The notes: generated by a model from the letters alone, not told the origin. A DNA stretch of 64,000 bases from Branchiostoma lanceolatum (GCF_035083965.1 NC_089723.1:39563193-39627192); one strand, 5' to 3'; positions 44,288 to 56,185 are shown, counted from the first letter of the stretch. Numbers and translations: made by a program.

Positions 44288-44432
44288 CTTTTATTCACGC
44301 CCAAGTATTTTCACGAGCCGACGTTTCGATGACTGTCTGTCATTTTCATCAGGACAGTCAGTATCGCCCTGACGAAGATGACAGACAGTTATCGAAACGT
44401 CTGCTCGTGAAAATACTTGGGTGGGAATAAAA
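44288..44432. mobile_element. Foldback MITE
   Basis: ttttattcacgcccaagtat...tttcgatgactgtctgtcat on the left pairs with atgacagacagttatcgaaa...acttgggtgggaataaaa on the right. Confidence 0.7.
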
Positions 44433-44462
44433 TAACTCAGCTATTCAGGAAGTAGAAGACTT

Positions 44463-45110
44463 TGATGATGATGATCTTTTTGCATAGACTGAACGCCTTT
44501 AATTTGAACTTTTCAACACCATAACACAATTATTTGCTCCTAGGAAGATGGACTCCCCTGTACCTGTAAGGTTAAGATGCTAGAATATGCTCCGAGCTGT
44601 CATGACAGGACGTAAAAAACGTTGTTGATGATGATGATCTTTCTGCATAGACTGAACGCCTTCAATGTGAACCTTTCCACCAACACCATAACACAGCTTT
44701 TTTTGCCCTTAAGATAAGCTCCCTTGTACCTGTAAGGTTAAGATGTTCGAATAAGCACCGAGCTGTCCTGGCAGGGCGTAAGGGACTTTGATGATGATGA
44801 TGATGATGGTCTATCTTTGCATAAACTGAACGCCTTTAGTGTGAACTTTTTCACCAACACCACAACACACCTTTTTTTTGCTCGTAAGATAGGCTCCCTT
44901 GTAACTGAAAGGTTAGAATGAGCACCGAGCTGCCATGGTAGGACGTAAAGCACTTTGGTGATGATGGTCCATCTTTGCATAAACTGAACTCCTTTTATGT
45001 GAACTTTTCCACCAACACCATCACACAATTTTGTGCCCCTAAGAAGATAGCCGTCCGTGTACCTGTAAGGTTAAGATGCTGGAATAAGCTCCGAGCTGCC
45101 ACGCCACGGT
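44463..45110. repeat. Tandem array, about 158-175-bp units, four copies
   Basis: 'tgcatagactgaacgcct' at about 44481, 44644, 44819 and 44977; each unit has 'acctgtaaggttaagatgc' and 'ccgagctgtcatgacagg', and most have a GAT-trinucleotide run. Confidence 0.85.
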
Positions 45111-45339
45111 CATCACACATCCTTGCACACTGAGACGATCTGTTGACGTAGAGCCGTTTGATGCCTAATCCCGGCCTCCGAGCGAGGCTTTGAAATATTT
45201 ATCCAGTCGCCGAGGAAGCGACCTGAGCGCACCAATCCGCTATCCGTCACATGAACGTCCGGGGGACATTCCGTGCGCTGTGTGCAAAACTGTCGGTGGG
45301 AATCGATGTATTCACATTGCCAGTTGGCATAAACTATTG

Positions 45340-45610
45340 TTACCTTCACCAAGAAGGTTATGTTTTCAGTTGTGTGTGTGTTTGTGTGTGTCTGTGTGTG
45401 TGTTTGTTAACAGCATAGCTCGTGAATGCATGGGTGAATAGTCTTGATATTTGCCATGTAATATAAGCACATGTATGTCTTGATGAGACCTCAAAACGAG
45501 GGCCCTCTAGCAACTTTCTAAGATACTGCGGCGGAACTTACGGTTTTGATATCTCCTGTTCTGGACATGATATGGTTATGATTTTTGAATGGTAGATATC
45601 TCTTCTTTAG
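45340..45610. repeat. Second copy of the 'accttcaccaagaaggttatg' dispersed repeat
   Basis: Same ordered blocks as 5630-5880, including 'gatatttgccatgta', 'ctagcaactt' and 'gttttgatatctcctgtt'. Confidence 0.65.
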
Positions 45611-47091
45611 CTGGTATTTGTATATCTTGTCCTCCGAGCAAGACTTTGAAGTATCAATTCAGTATCCGAGAAAAAGACCTGAACGCGCAACGTTGGCTTA
45701 ACGTGACTACAGCGTACGTTCACCAGCGATTTTGATAATAATTGGCATGCATCAATTCAGCCCTTTTGTGGTATTTGAATGTGATTTCATTGTGGTTTTG
45801 TCAATAAACCAGTTATTCAGTTTGCATCAACTTTTGTCTTACTTGTATTTGTATATCTTGTCCTCCGAGCAAGGCTTCGAGATATTTATCCATACGACGA
45901 GAAACGACCTGAATTATCTTGATTTTGGGGGTAGTCTGTCTTACAATTTGGAAGTACGACTGTAAAAGTGTAAGATAGTGAATAGTTGTGCAGACTGTGC
46001 GTATTTACTGTCCCCAAGGTAGTCTCAGTTGCAGACAGCGGCGCCATTACCTGCACTTAGAAACCATGAAAACATGATTCTGCCAGTTTAGAAATAGTTC
46101 TCACTTTTCGCTACAGTCACTTTGCCTCGCTCATATACATGTAACCTCCATAAACATTACTCCGTCGGGTTACATAAATCCGCCACTTTGAAAAACAGTA
46201 GGTTTGAGACATCTCTAGTGCAGCACCCTGATGTATGCACAGTTTAGATACACAGGAGTGCACTATACTGGAGGATGTTGGGTTGGAGATCTGTTTGGAC
46301 GTATCTTTTCTGGTTGGCGGAATTATGTACCCTGGTGGAATTATGCTAGTTACGCTTAAATCAGAACACCAATGAAGTTAACGACCTCACATGAGCTGCC
46401 ATTCTCCAAGCCACCGGCGAGAGTTAAAAAGTAGTTGATTTTATCTGTGTTTTACTGATTTGCAACAAGCACATGACACGTATCCAAACATACACGCATC
46501 CAGAAATACACCGACAAATTGTCAATCAATATCGTGCCAATAAATATAAACTGCCGGATAAACTCATTTGGCGTATTGCCACCAGAAAGTGCTTTGGCAT
46601 CGGAGTGAATAAGTAATCCGACGGTGGCAATGTTGGGAGACACGAGAAGTCGAGATACAAATGAGTGGGTGAGTTTTCAACGTTTCGCATCAAATATGTC
46701 AACATCTACCAAACGAAAACAGCAACTCACACAATTTAGAAAATGCGTCCAAACTAAAGTTCGCGCCGTGTTCCTGAGCAGAAAAAAAACTTTCCGCAAC
46801 TTCGTTATCCCAGGCCATTCGTGGTCTCTCTTCTAGCAGCTTGAAGACAAAGTTAGCAGCCTAATCTTAGAATAAGTACCGTCTGCAGGACAACACGGAG
46901 GTAATATGCAGCCGGCTTACTAATCTCCAGGAAGATCTTTCGGTTGAAAAATCGTTACGTCGGCCAAGACAGTATCCACTTTACACAATAGAAAGGCCCG
47001 CTTATTCGAACCTGGAGTTTGAGAATGGTTACGATTTTGGCTTTGTACATTTACTTGAAGATTACCTCCTTACGACATTGCCTCCACAGCA

Positions 47092-47269
47092 GGCTCTACC
47101 GGGCCTTTTTGGGGGCTTACAATACACCTTTTGCAGCCAGCCCGTAACCATCAGCCACCCTGAAACCATTTTGCCCGTAGGTTTCAGGAAATTGGTTTCA
47201 GGCTGGCTGATGGTTACGGGCTGTCTGCAAAAGGTGTATTATAAGCCCCCAAAATGGCCCGGTAGAACC
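47092..47269. mobile_element. Foldback MITE, arms about 75 bp
   Basis: ggctctaccgggcc...aatacaccttttgcag...ccgtaaccatcagcc pairs with the inverted sequence ending ggcccggtagaacc. It accounts for the open frame at 47078-47365. Confidence 0.75.
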
Positions 47270-47696
47270 TACCATGGAAGTTACTTACGACAGGGCAATA
47301 CAGAGCTAATATTCAACCGTCTTACGACAAAAGGGAGTCTGATCTTATCTTCTGACATGCCTTGATTGGCCAATCTACGACCGGAAGCCGCCTCCATCAC
47401 CGCAGCCGATACCTGTGCTGTCGGCAGTCCGGCTGATAAGGGGATATTGCATAACGCCTGCGCACAAACAAACACCAACGTCGTTCGCGGAAATGGCCTC
47501 CACAGATCGCATTACATCTTCCAGTGTCTCATTTCCCTGCTTGAAGTCTTGGCAGGTGGGCCAGCTCACATGAAAGTTTGTCTGAAGTGCCTTATCTTGT
47601 CCATCTTAGAGACGCCTGGACAGGGGGATATTTCTTTCAGAGTGTTCTAGAGTTCAAGTTATTCTTCTGCTGTCGAACTAGAAGTATTATTCTTCA

Positions 47697-47905
47697 GACG
47701 AAGTGTAATGCTTGAGGCGAAGGGCACTGTTCTTTCGTAATTACTAGGTGAAAGTGCAATGCGACTTTGCCTTTGCAGGAAATGTTATACTCGAAGTATA
47801 ATGCTTTGGACGAAGTATGGTGATTCAGACGAAGTGTAATGCTTAGGACAAAAGGTAATGCTCTTTCGTCACTAGGTGAAAGTGCAATGCGGCTTTGCTT
47901 TCGTT
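47697..47905. repeat. Two-copy tandem repeat
   Basis: 'cagacgaagtgtaatgctt', 'actaggtgaaagtgcaatgcg' recur about 132 bp apart. Confidence 0.7.
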
Positions 47906-47992
47906 ATTATCATTGGGTTGGCCGACTACTTTCTCTTCGCAGCCAGGGGCTGAATTACGAGGAGCTTACAATTGGCGGGGCTAAATCGCTAA
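47906..47992. repeat. Dispersed repeat 'gcagccaggggctgaatt', short copy
   Basis: Shares 'ttgg-ggccgactact-tctcttcgcagc' through 'ggcggggcta-atcgc' with 56186-56385. Confidence 0.7.
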
Positions 47993-49104
47993 ATATATAG
48001 CCAAGCACACAGGGACACCTCTACTCTTCTCGAAAAGTGTGTCGGACTCTTTTACGTGCAGTGGTTTGATGCTTGAGGATTCTTAGAATGCCAGTGAAAT
48101 AATGCACTAGAATATCTATAGAATATATGTTATATGGTGGACCCGAGCCAAGCCACCATTTCAATCTCCGGTGACAACATTTACACCATGCACCCTGTCT
48201 CTCTACAATACTCAAATAACTGAGGACACACAACAAGGCAAACAGATAGACCGAAAAAATACCTCCGTTTTCACGGAGGTAACTAATACCTGGTGTTGCA
48301 GAACAAATGCTGTTGCTACCTTTAGTCAATGTCTTCCCACAAAGCCGACGTCGGCAGTGACAGCTGTTAGAGCAGCTGTTGTGTGTACTTGTTTGCGGTC
48401 TCTTTGTGTTTTACTGGGATCATGTTGAACAAGCTATGATGTTGGAATAGGCACATGTATTTCTCACTCAGTGTGCTACTGTGTTGTTTACTATGCAAAC
48501 GTTTCCGCTGTCGCTACTTTTCCTACGACAAGCCTCTATTACAGGCGAGAAACTCCACAAATGTGACCAGCGCGACTATTTGTCTGCACAAAATATTACT
48601 AAGGCCGCACCTAAGGTGGCTACTTTTGCATCGTGCATCATAATCCCATTATAGAATCAAGGGTCGCACAAATCTAATTTCGTTCACTCAACGGTCGACC
48701 AAAATTGACAACAAAACACACAAAATATCACAGAAAATATCGCGTTCTTTGTTTAGTATTTGGTCGCAGCCTCAAGTGGAAAGGGGCTGTGTCATTTACG
48801 GTTTTCTTATACCTGGCATCTTCCTCCAACTGGCGACTTAAATCTCACACATTTCGCCACCGAATCCTCCTCTAAATGCTCGTTTTTCCGCTGCGCCTTT
48901 AGCTAAATCCTTACGTGAACACAATCATGTTCGGTGGGCGTGGCGACCGATTTGTTTCTTAGCATAATTAGCTCCCAATCCACCGAGCACTGTTGCTCAT
49001 GTTACGGCTATCGCAGGAAAACTTGATGAAATATTTATACCCGGCTGTTGCGGCTCCGCAGAAAGAGACGCTCAGATGGCTAATTCCGGTGGATTCGTTT
49101 GTTC

Positions 49105-49395
49105 AGACCCTTGTAGTGCCTAGTGGCAAATACATGTAGACCAGCAACTTTCCTTGCTGTTTCTGTAGCAGGGTTTATTTGTAAACTTTAAGGAAGGGTT
49201 GCTAGCCCATCCCCTTTAACGTGCTCGAGGCGCCTCCTTGAAAGCGGGACCTCCATTTTACGTCCCTTCCGAAAGACCGATGCAGCCCCAACCGAGATAT
49301 GCTGTCCCAGGATTTAACCAGTGTCTCCCAGTTACCAACTCATTTGAACCAGAATCTCAACTGTGAGGCTGCTACCAGTTGAGCCACAGGGACAT
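49105..49395 (-). mobile_element. tRNA-derived SINE
   Basis: The minus strand begins with tggctcaactggtagcagc (A-box-like), then gattctggttcaaatg (B-box-like), then a body shared with 15330-15608. Confidence 0.75.
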
Positions 49396-49429
49396 CCCTA
49401 GCCCTATCCAAGGCTACCTTGAATCCAGC

Positions 49430-50160
49430 GCTGTGCCACAACGGAACTACTGCAGTAACGTAAACACACACACAGGTAGAACGCGGTGCCACAACGGAAT
49501 TACCGCGCAGTAATGTACACACACAGGTAGAACGCCGCGCGGACGGAGTGATTGATGACACGTAAGAAACGCCGCTGACGCTGCAGCGAACGGAGCGCCT
49601 CGCAGCTTGCCGTTCGGGCTGACAAATGGCCCGCCTGTGAAAGAAGCGGTTCTATCCCCGGACTCGGTGTAACGTGGCGTTAGTCGCAGCTGGCGCGGGC
49701 CGAGCCGCATTACAAATGAAGGCGAGTCGGGGCGGTGTTATCTCCGACTTATGCCTCTGATCTCCGCGTATGCTTAGTACCCTACGTGCTCTTTCAGCTT
49801 TGTACGCATGTCAGCTTTTCAACATCGTTCAGAAGTTCCTTCTGCGTTCACCTGGCGTTTCTTAGCTCTTCAGGATAAGAAGGTCGCTTCTTGAAGTCGT
49901 CTCTGTCATGTCGGCCCCGCGGTTTTCGCCTGTTCGCACCGCTGTTCACCAGGCCGATATCGAGTTTCTACTAGTGAATGATGACACCGAGCCGCAGCGC
50001 GGATAAACGCTGGCGCGCTAATTTGGCCCCATCGGATTTCTGGGGCTGAAGGGACTTCACGGCGATCGCGGCATTGTTCTGTACGCGCCTCTGAGGCGGA
50101 TGGAACCGCCTTGATTTCGTGAATCGCGTTCACACCGAATGAGCGGACTCGCTCTAGGTT
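49430..50160 (+). promoter_or_regulatory. CpG-rich upstream region of RASGRF, candidate promoter
   Basis: 49550-49745 and 49900-50160 are much richer in CpG than the surroundings and lie directly upstream of the start-codon array. No TATA box or initiator is decisive. Confidence 0.3.
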
Positions 50161-50169
50161 CATTCAGAC

Positions 50170-50998
50170 TCGCCGAGAGTGTATCGTCAGCGTTCATTGA
50201 GGAAAAGACATGATGCAGAAAGCCACACGGTGCATCGAAGGAAAGTACTAGCTATAATTTCATTCAGATTCGAGGAAGATATCTTCAGTGTTCATTGGAC
50301 GTGATACAGAAGGCCATACGTTTCAGCGACGGAGGGTACTCGCTATCGGTTCATTATGATTTGGCGAGACCGCATCTTCAGTGTTCATTGAGAAGACGAC
50401 GTGATTCCTGTACGGAAGGCCACGCTGTTCAGTGAAGGAATCTGATAGCTACAGGTGCATTAAGATTCGCCAAAGACATCTTCAGTGTTCAGGACTAAAT
50501 CCCGACGCAGAGGCCCACACGGTTCAGCAAAAGGTAGTACTAACTAGCTAGCGGTTCATTCGCAGAGGCTAAATCTTCATTGTTAGTTGAGAGAAGGGCG
50601 TAATGCAGAAGGCCATACGATTGACCGAAGGAAGGTGCTAGCTATAGGTTTCTTTCAGAATTGCCTAAGACATCTTTTGTATTCAGGACGTTATGCAGAA
50701 GGCGATGCGATTCACTGAGGGAAGGTGCTAGGTACAGGTTCATTCAGATTCACAGAGGCTACATTTTCGGTGTTCATTGAGCGAAAGACGTTATGCAGAA
50801 GGCCATACGATTCACTGAAGGAAGGTGCTAGGTAAAGGTTCATCCAGGTCCACAGAGGCTATATCTTCGGTGTTCATTGAGCGAAGGACGTTATGCAGAA
50901 GGCCATACGATTCACAGAAGGAAGGTGCTAGGCTTTGGTTCATTCAGATTCACAGAGGCTACATCTTCGGCGTTCATTGACGGAAAGACGTACTCAAG
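50170..50998 (+). repeat. Array of about eight tandem copies of the RASGRF start-codon region
   Basis: Units of about 90-110 bp each carry gttcattga, then gacgt-atgcagaaggccat, as does the true start at 50999. Five copies keep an intact ATG (50213, 50603, 50693, 50793, 50893) and each ends in TAG exactly 39 nt later; four encode MQKAIRFTEGRC or a close variant. Three other copies (near 50303, 50410 and 50496) have lost the ATG. If transcribed, the five are upstream ORFs. Confidence 0.9.
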
Positions 50999-51259
50999 AT
51001 GCAGAAGGCCATACGCTTCAGTGAAGGACAGCTGCTGTCCCTCTCGGCCTGCGCCCGCGCGGACGCCACCCTGGCCGGCTACCTGTACAAGCGCAGCTCG
51101 GACACCGGGAAGTGGCAGCAGCGGTGGTTCGCGCTCTACCAGAACTTCCTCTTCTACTTCGAGAACGACACGACCATGCGTCCGTCCGGGCTGGCGCTCA
51201 TCGAGGGGTGTCAGTGCGAGAGGGTAATCAGCACCAAGGGCAAGGACAACGAGAAACAG
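50999..51259 (+). CDS. RASGRF: RASGRF-type Ras guanine-nucleotide exchange factor, first coding exon
   Basis: ATG at 50999, donor gtgggt after 51259, 87 codons in phase 0. It begins MQKAIRFSEGQLLSLSACAR and enters a PH domain (about residue 24 on): AGYLYKRSSDTGKWQQRWFA, then LYQNFLFYFEND and PSGLALIEGC-CERV. It matches the start of vertebrate RASGRF1 and RASGRF2 closely, including MQK at the terminus, the KRSSD and KW-Q-WFAL-QN-LFYFE blocks and the EGC-C-R turn. Known role: calcium/calmodulin-responsive exchange factor for Ras and Rac; the IQ, DH, second PH and CDC25 domains must lie beyond the window. Codons are strongly GC-biased. Confidence 0.9.
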
Positions 51260-51600
51260 GTGGGTAACGATCACTTTCCTTTTTATTTATTCTCACCTGT
51301 GTATCTGTAGAAACAGGTGGGTAACGATCACTTTCATTTTCATTTATTCTCACCTGTGTATCTGTAGTAACAGGTGGGTCTTTCTCACCTTCATTTTCAT
51401 TTCTTCTCACCTGTATATCTGTAGAAACAGATGGGTAACGATCACTTTCTTTTTCATTTCTTCTCACCTACATATCTGTAGTAACAGGTGGATCCTGTTC
51501 ACTTTCATTTTCATTTCTTCTCACCTGTGTATCTGTAGTAACAGGTGGATCCTGTTCACTTTCATTTTCATTTTCTCTCACCTATCTACAGCAACATTGA
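51253..51600 (+). repeat. Array of about six copies of the RASGRF exon 1 donor region (57-59-bp units)
   Basis: The exon ends gaaacag|gtgggtaac. The block (a/t)aacaggtgg(g/a)t plus about 45 bp of intron (cactttcattttcattt, ctcacctgtgtatctgtag) recurs near 51310, 51369, 51425, 51481 and 51539. The second copy reads ctgtag|aaacag|gtgggt, an exact acceptor and donor around 6 nt (Lys-Gln); later copies are taacag or aaacagatggg. Confidence 0.88.
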
Positions 51601-52330
51601 TTTGACATCAGTACACATTTGTGTGAAACCCTAGAGATTGGACATGGCTCTGTTTGAATGAGACGATGCGGATAGCAGAATAAGAGGAGGTTGAAAAGAT
51701 GTCTCACGAAGTATCTGTGGTGGCCCAACGGTCGACCAGACCACGGCGCAGATGAGACATGACATCTCTGTGCAGTTTTTATAGAATGGAAAAAAGTACA
51801 AATCTTGCAAGCACATAGTTATCCGTATCCACCAGTTGCATTCCTTTACCAGTAAGCGTTACTGCTGTGAACATATTCGTGCATTTTTCATCTATTGACT
51901 GCTGGAATAATATAGCACATAATTAGCCATACCCACCAGTTGCATTCCTTTACCTGTACGCATTACTTATGTTAACATATTGGTGCATTTGTCATCTAAT
52001 CACTGCTGGAATTTTGCGCTTGCGGCTTATCTAATTAAGAACGCAAACCGAAGCGCAAAACATGTTGTGGGCACGTACGGTAGCCCAAAATAACCCTCCC
52101 TAGAGTATTTCCGTACACAACGCCTCCACAACAAGTGGTGAGAGCACAGACTTCCCCCGCATAGCGCAGCTACAGGTGATTGCTCCCGCTCCGTTCGCTG
52201 CGCTGAAATATGCATGTGTTTCTCACCGCGCCCCGTGGGACGTCATCGGGAACGTGTATGTGTGCCCGACGGGCCCCTTACCTCTAATAACACGGCACAA
52301 AAATCGATCGGCCCGCTAAAGTGATATCTA
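51600..52330. other. Intron 1 of RASGRF, with a short duplication
   Basis: 'catacccaccagttgcattcctttacc' and 'ctgctggaat' occur twice (about 51825-51910 and 51925-52015). Nothing else was recognised. Confidence 0.45.
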
Positions 52331-52334
52331 AGTA

Positions 52335-52680
52335 ACGATCAAATCAACCGAGCAAATTGGTGCACATCTGAAAACTTGCGTGAACTGGTTCTTCGACATT
52401 TTGTTGTTTTTTTCTGTGCAAGAAAAAGGATCAAATTAACCGAGCAAATTGGCGCACATCTAAAACCTCGCGCATAGAGGAAATAAATTCTGTTGCAGTT
52501 GCCGACACGAATTACGCGGAAACTAGTTCTTCGACATTTATTTTTTGTGCAATAAAGTGATTAAATTAACCGAGTAAATTAACGCACATCTAAAACCTCG
52601 CGCGTAGAGGAAATGAATCTTGCCTACACAAATTACGCGTGAACCCGTTCCTCGACATTTTGTTTTTCAGTCCTATGCAA
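52335..52680. repeat. Tandem array, three units of about 100-125 bp
   Basis: 'gatcaaattaaccgagcaaattggcgcacatctaaaa' type block near 52338, 52430 and 52557, with 'ttcttcgacatttt' in between. Confidence 0.8.
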
Positions 52681-52689
52681 GAAAAAGAA

Positions 52690-53720
52690 AAAAAGTGTCT
52701 TAGTGGCAAGGTTATTAACGACTTTCCTTCTAAAGCATACAGAAAATTCGCTGGCAGTGCGTATCTGCGAATGAACCAGTTTTCAGTCCCCCAAGAATGA
52801 TTTTAATCATTGAAGTTTCTACGCGGGAAAGCTGACATTTTTCTCCTTTTTTTTTCTTCCTTTCAAGACAGTCTGGTTTAATGGCAAAGATGTTACCGGC
52901 ATTCCTCCAGCAGATTCATTGACAGTATTTACAGATCAACCCAGTTTTAAGTGCCTCAAGACTTATCAAGACATTAAAACGACAAGCATGGGTCCTTCCT
53001 CGCTTTCAACGCGGGAACTCTGGAGATGAAGAAATTCCTTAGCTGTCTCCGACATTTTCAATTGTTTTTTTTTCCAATACAAAATGGTTAAGTGGCAAAG
53101 ATGTTACTGGCGTTCCTTTAAAAGTGTACAACGGATTTATTGGCAGTATCTACAAATCAACCCAGTTTTAGGTCCCTGAAGACCAATCAAGACGCGGGTC
53201 TTTCCTGGCTTTCTACGCGGGAACTCTGGAGATGAAACAATCCCTTAGCTGTTTCCGACATTTCTTTTCTTTTTAAGACAAAGTGTATGTCTGGCAAGAT
53301 TATTACCGGCGTTCCCCCTACAGCGCACCACAGATGCATTTACAGTTTCTGCAAATCAACCTAGTTTATAGTCTCTGTGACTAATCTGAACATTAAAACG
53401 ACAAGCGCGACTCCCTCCGCTTTCTGCGCTGGAACACTGAAAATTGAACAATCCCTTAGCTGTCTCCGATTTTTTTCTTCTTTTCATTTAAAGACAAAGT
53501 GGATGTCTGGCGATATTATTACCTACGGTGAACAACGGATTCATTTCCAGTATCTGCAAATCAACCCAGTTTATAGTCTCTGTGACTTATCTGAACATTA
53601 AAACGACAGGCGCTAGTCCCTCCGCTTTCAAGAACAAGGGTGATGAAACAATCCCTCTCCGCTTTACCGCCAGCGCCGCGCTCTCTGTAGGAAGGATTGA
53701 CTGGTTACCGGTTCCTTAGA
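52690..53720. repeat. Tandem array, five units of about 180-215 bp
   Basis: Each unit has 'aagacaaagtg', 'ggcaaagatgttaccggcgttcc', 'gcagtatctgcaaatcaaccca', 'gacattaaaacgacaagc' and 'ttagctgtctccgacattt'. Confidence 0.82.
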
Positions 53721-54008
53721 GATATCAGCCATTAGCAGGGTGGGGAAATGCGTTTTAATTCCCCGTTTCACATTGACAGGAGTGATAAATCCGATCGTGA
53801 AAGGACTCGCTTTATCAGCGTTAAATCTGATAGTGAAAGGTAGTCGTTGTGTAAGTCTTAGCGTCTTGGGACTCCGAGAGAGGATTTTTCAAGAGCGATG
53901 TGTTTCCAAATCGGGCAGGCGCCTTGGTATGTTGATATCGGTTATGAATAATTGACCGTGTACGGAAGTAATCTCGTACAGACGTTCGGCTGTGAACATG
54001 AGATGTCC

Positions 54009-54310
54009 CCAGCGGGACAGGCGTGCGGCAGAGCTGCAGCCTGACCTAGCCTGGTTACCAGACTCCCCATCGGGGCACCTGTACGGCAGGGCTGTAGTCT
54101 AACCTAGTCTGGATACCAGGCCTCCGTCGGGGCAGTCGTACGACAGAGCTGCAGTCTAACCTAGCATGGTTACCAGACCCACCCATCGGGGCAGTCGTAC
54201 GGTAGATCTGTAGCCTAACCTAGCCTGGATGCCACCCCCCCCCCACCCCCCCATCGGGGCAGTCGTACGGCAGGGCTGAGGCTAGTCTGCCCTGATAGAC
54301 GACATGGCCA
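54009..54310. repeat. Tandem array, four to five units of about 65 bp
   Basis: 'gtctaacctagcctggttac', 'cagac', 'catcggggcagtcgtacgg', 'cagagctgcag' recur; a poly-C stretch at 54235-54250 interrupts. Confidence 0.85.
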
Positions 54311-54875
54311 TACTTTTTTTTTGACTCGGTGGAATATATTTCTTATTTTCCACTGAGCACCAGTACCACACAGGAGGTCTACAACAGGCCTTTGTAAAAC
54401 CACATAATTTCAGGTCAATTGCTTGAAAGGGTTCTTAGGGGGGTAAATTATTGATAATAACGAGAAATCTGGTGGAGTCAGCATTAAACTCAACGACATT
54501 AAGTGGGAAAGTCCCCGTGTGTCCCATCGCTTTACTTCCCACCGCTCCTGTCCTCTGCGCGAGAGACCGGGCGCTTTCCGCTGACTGCATCACTCACCCG
54601 CCCGTGGGAGCGGTAGATTACACACTCCAGCAGTAATTACGTTGTTCCCCGTTGATGGACCTTGATGTGTCTTGGAAAACTCATTGTGTTGAAGTCCCTA
54701 CGTATCTGGGTCCGGTGTCAGGACAAATGTCTGACCCTGCCAAATATTTGCCCCGACACTGCTTGGGGGTTTCCATTATACCTGACGGGAGAGAATCGCG
54801 TCGCACCCTACCTCGTGGAACGTGGTGATTTTCGAACATGTTAACAGAAGTCTTTAGAGGTGTGTTGTAGAGGGG

Positions 54876-55096
54876 AACCCTAACCCTAACCCTTACCCAA
54901 ACCCTAGTTCCAACCATAACCGTAACCCTAACCCTAACCTCAACCCTAACCCAAACCCAAACCCAAACCCAAACCCTAACCCTAGCCCCAACCCCAACCC
55001 TAACCCCAACCCCAACCCCAACCCCAACCCTAATCCTTACCCTAACCCTAACCCTAACCCTAACCCTTAATTTAACCCCAGCCTAAACCCTAACCT
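54876..55096. repeat. Interstitial telomere-like repeat (CCCTAA)n
   Basis: About 220 bp of aaccctaaccctaaccc with variants (ccaaac, cccaac, ccttac). Exact hexamers are clustered at both ends and variants in the middle. Confidence 0.92.
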
Positions 55097-56185
55097 ACTC
55101 ACTACTCTACGGAGGAAAAATCAGGCTGAGCAGAAATTTGGTTTCACACCTAATCAAATTGAAACAGTGAACCTTAGTACTCGTACAGCATTTGTTTTGT
55201 GCGTGTGACGGAAACACAGCGTATGCGGCGCTGCAGCCCGCGTTATATCAAACCATTCCACACCCATAAAGGACCTCAGCGGTGCTCCTATGCTGATAGT
55301 CTCAATAACGGAGCGGTAATCTTTCATATGAAGAGAGAGAAAACTAATTGTCAGTACCGGATTGTCGTGCCGGCAGGAGGTATCTGTGAGTTCATTAACC
55401 TCCGCGTTTCGCACGCCAAACGCACGACAAGGGATCTCTTCAAACGAACCAGCAAAGGAAAACAATCAGGATTATGCACCTGTAGCGGCCTTTGATCCTT
55501 ACGACTTGTATATGATTTATTGAGATGTGAGAAGCTGGCTGCTACAGCAACAGCTGTCAATGTTCCCTCCAAGAAAAGTACAAAGGGTCTTATGAACAAT
55601 GTTCAATAGCGACTGTCAAGTGGACACAGTGGTTGATATTGCGGTGCGATCGTGTGATTGGTTGTGTTGGCCCATATTGATTTGTTTCCCTGGGGATCAC
55701 ATAGCGTCGCCAGCGCTGAGGAAAATAAGCAATGTATCGCCGAGGAAACAGAACCTTTTTGTTTGTTCTACTTGCTCTGCATAATCAGTGGACCGCCTTT
55801 TGGTGTAACGCACCAGTGTTGTACACTAGGTACAAGCGGTTGAAATCGGACCGATAGGTTTGACCTACTCACACGTTCTTGATAATCAAAACAGTTCCTT
55901 TATCCTGTCAACATGTCCGTGTGGCGAGCTGTGTTTCGGCTAATTTCGGGGTAATCGCAATACGAGGAGGTTGTTTTGTTAATTCGACAGATAGGTTGTT
56001 GCTGCTATTCGTTTTTATCGAGAACTCCCTTGAGACAAAGGCATGTATATCTTACAGTCGTTACATACAGTTAACCATAGAATTATTTGTAGCCCAAAAC
56101 TTTCATACCCTTGTAAATGTTTCTGTTTTTCTCAATAATGAAATTTAGTACAGCGTGATTTGGACGATTTTCAAAGGTTCAACTA

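Noticed and set aside
50877..51227. 116-codon frame overlapping RASGRF exon 1
   Set aside because: It is out of frame with the PH domain; the start at 50999 matches the RASGRF N-terminus.
54876..55096. Chromosome end
   Set aside because: The telomere-like tract is degenerate, and ordinary sequence continues for 9 kb on one side and tens of kb on the other.
55199..55495. 98-codon frame in RASGRF intron 1
   Set aside because: No recognisable domain, no flanking splice sites, and an equally long frame occurs on the opposite strand.
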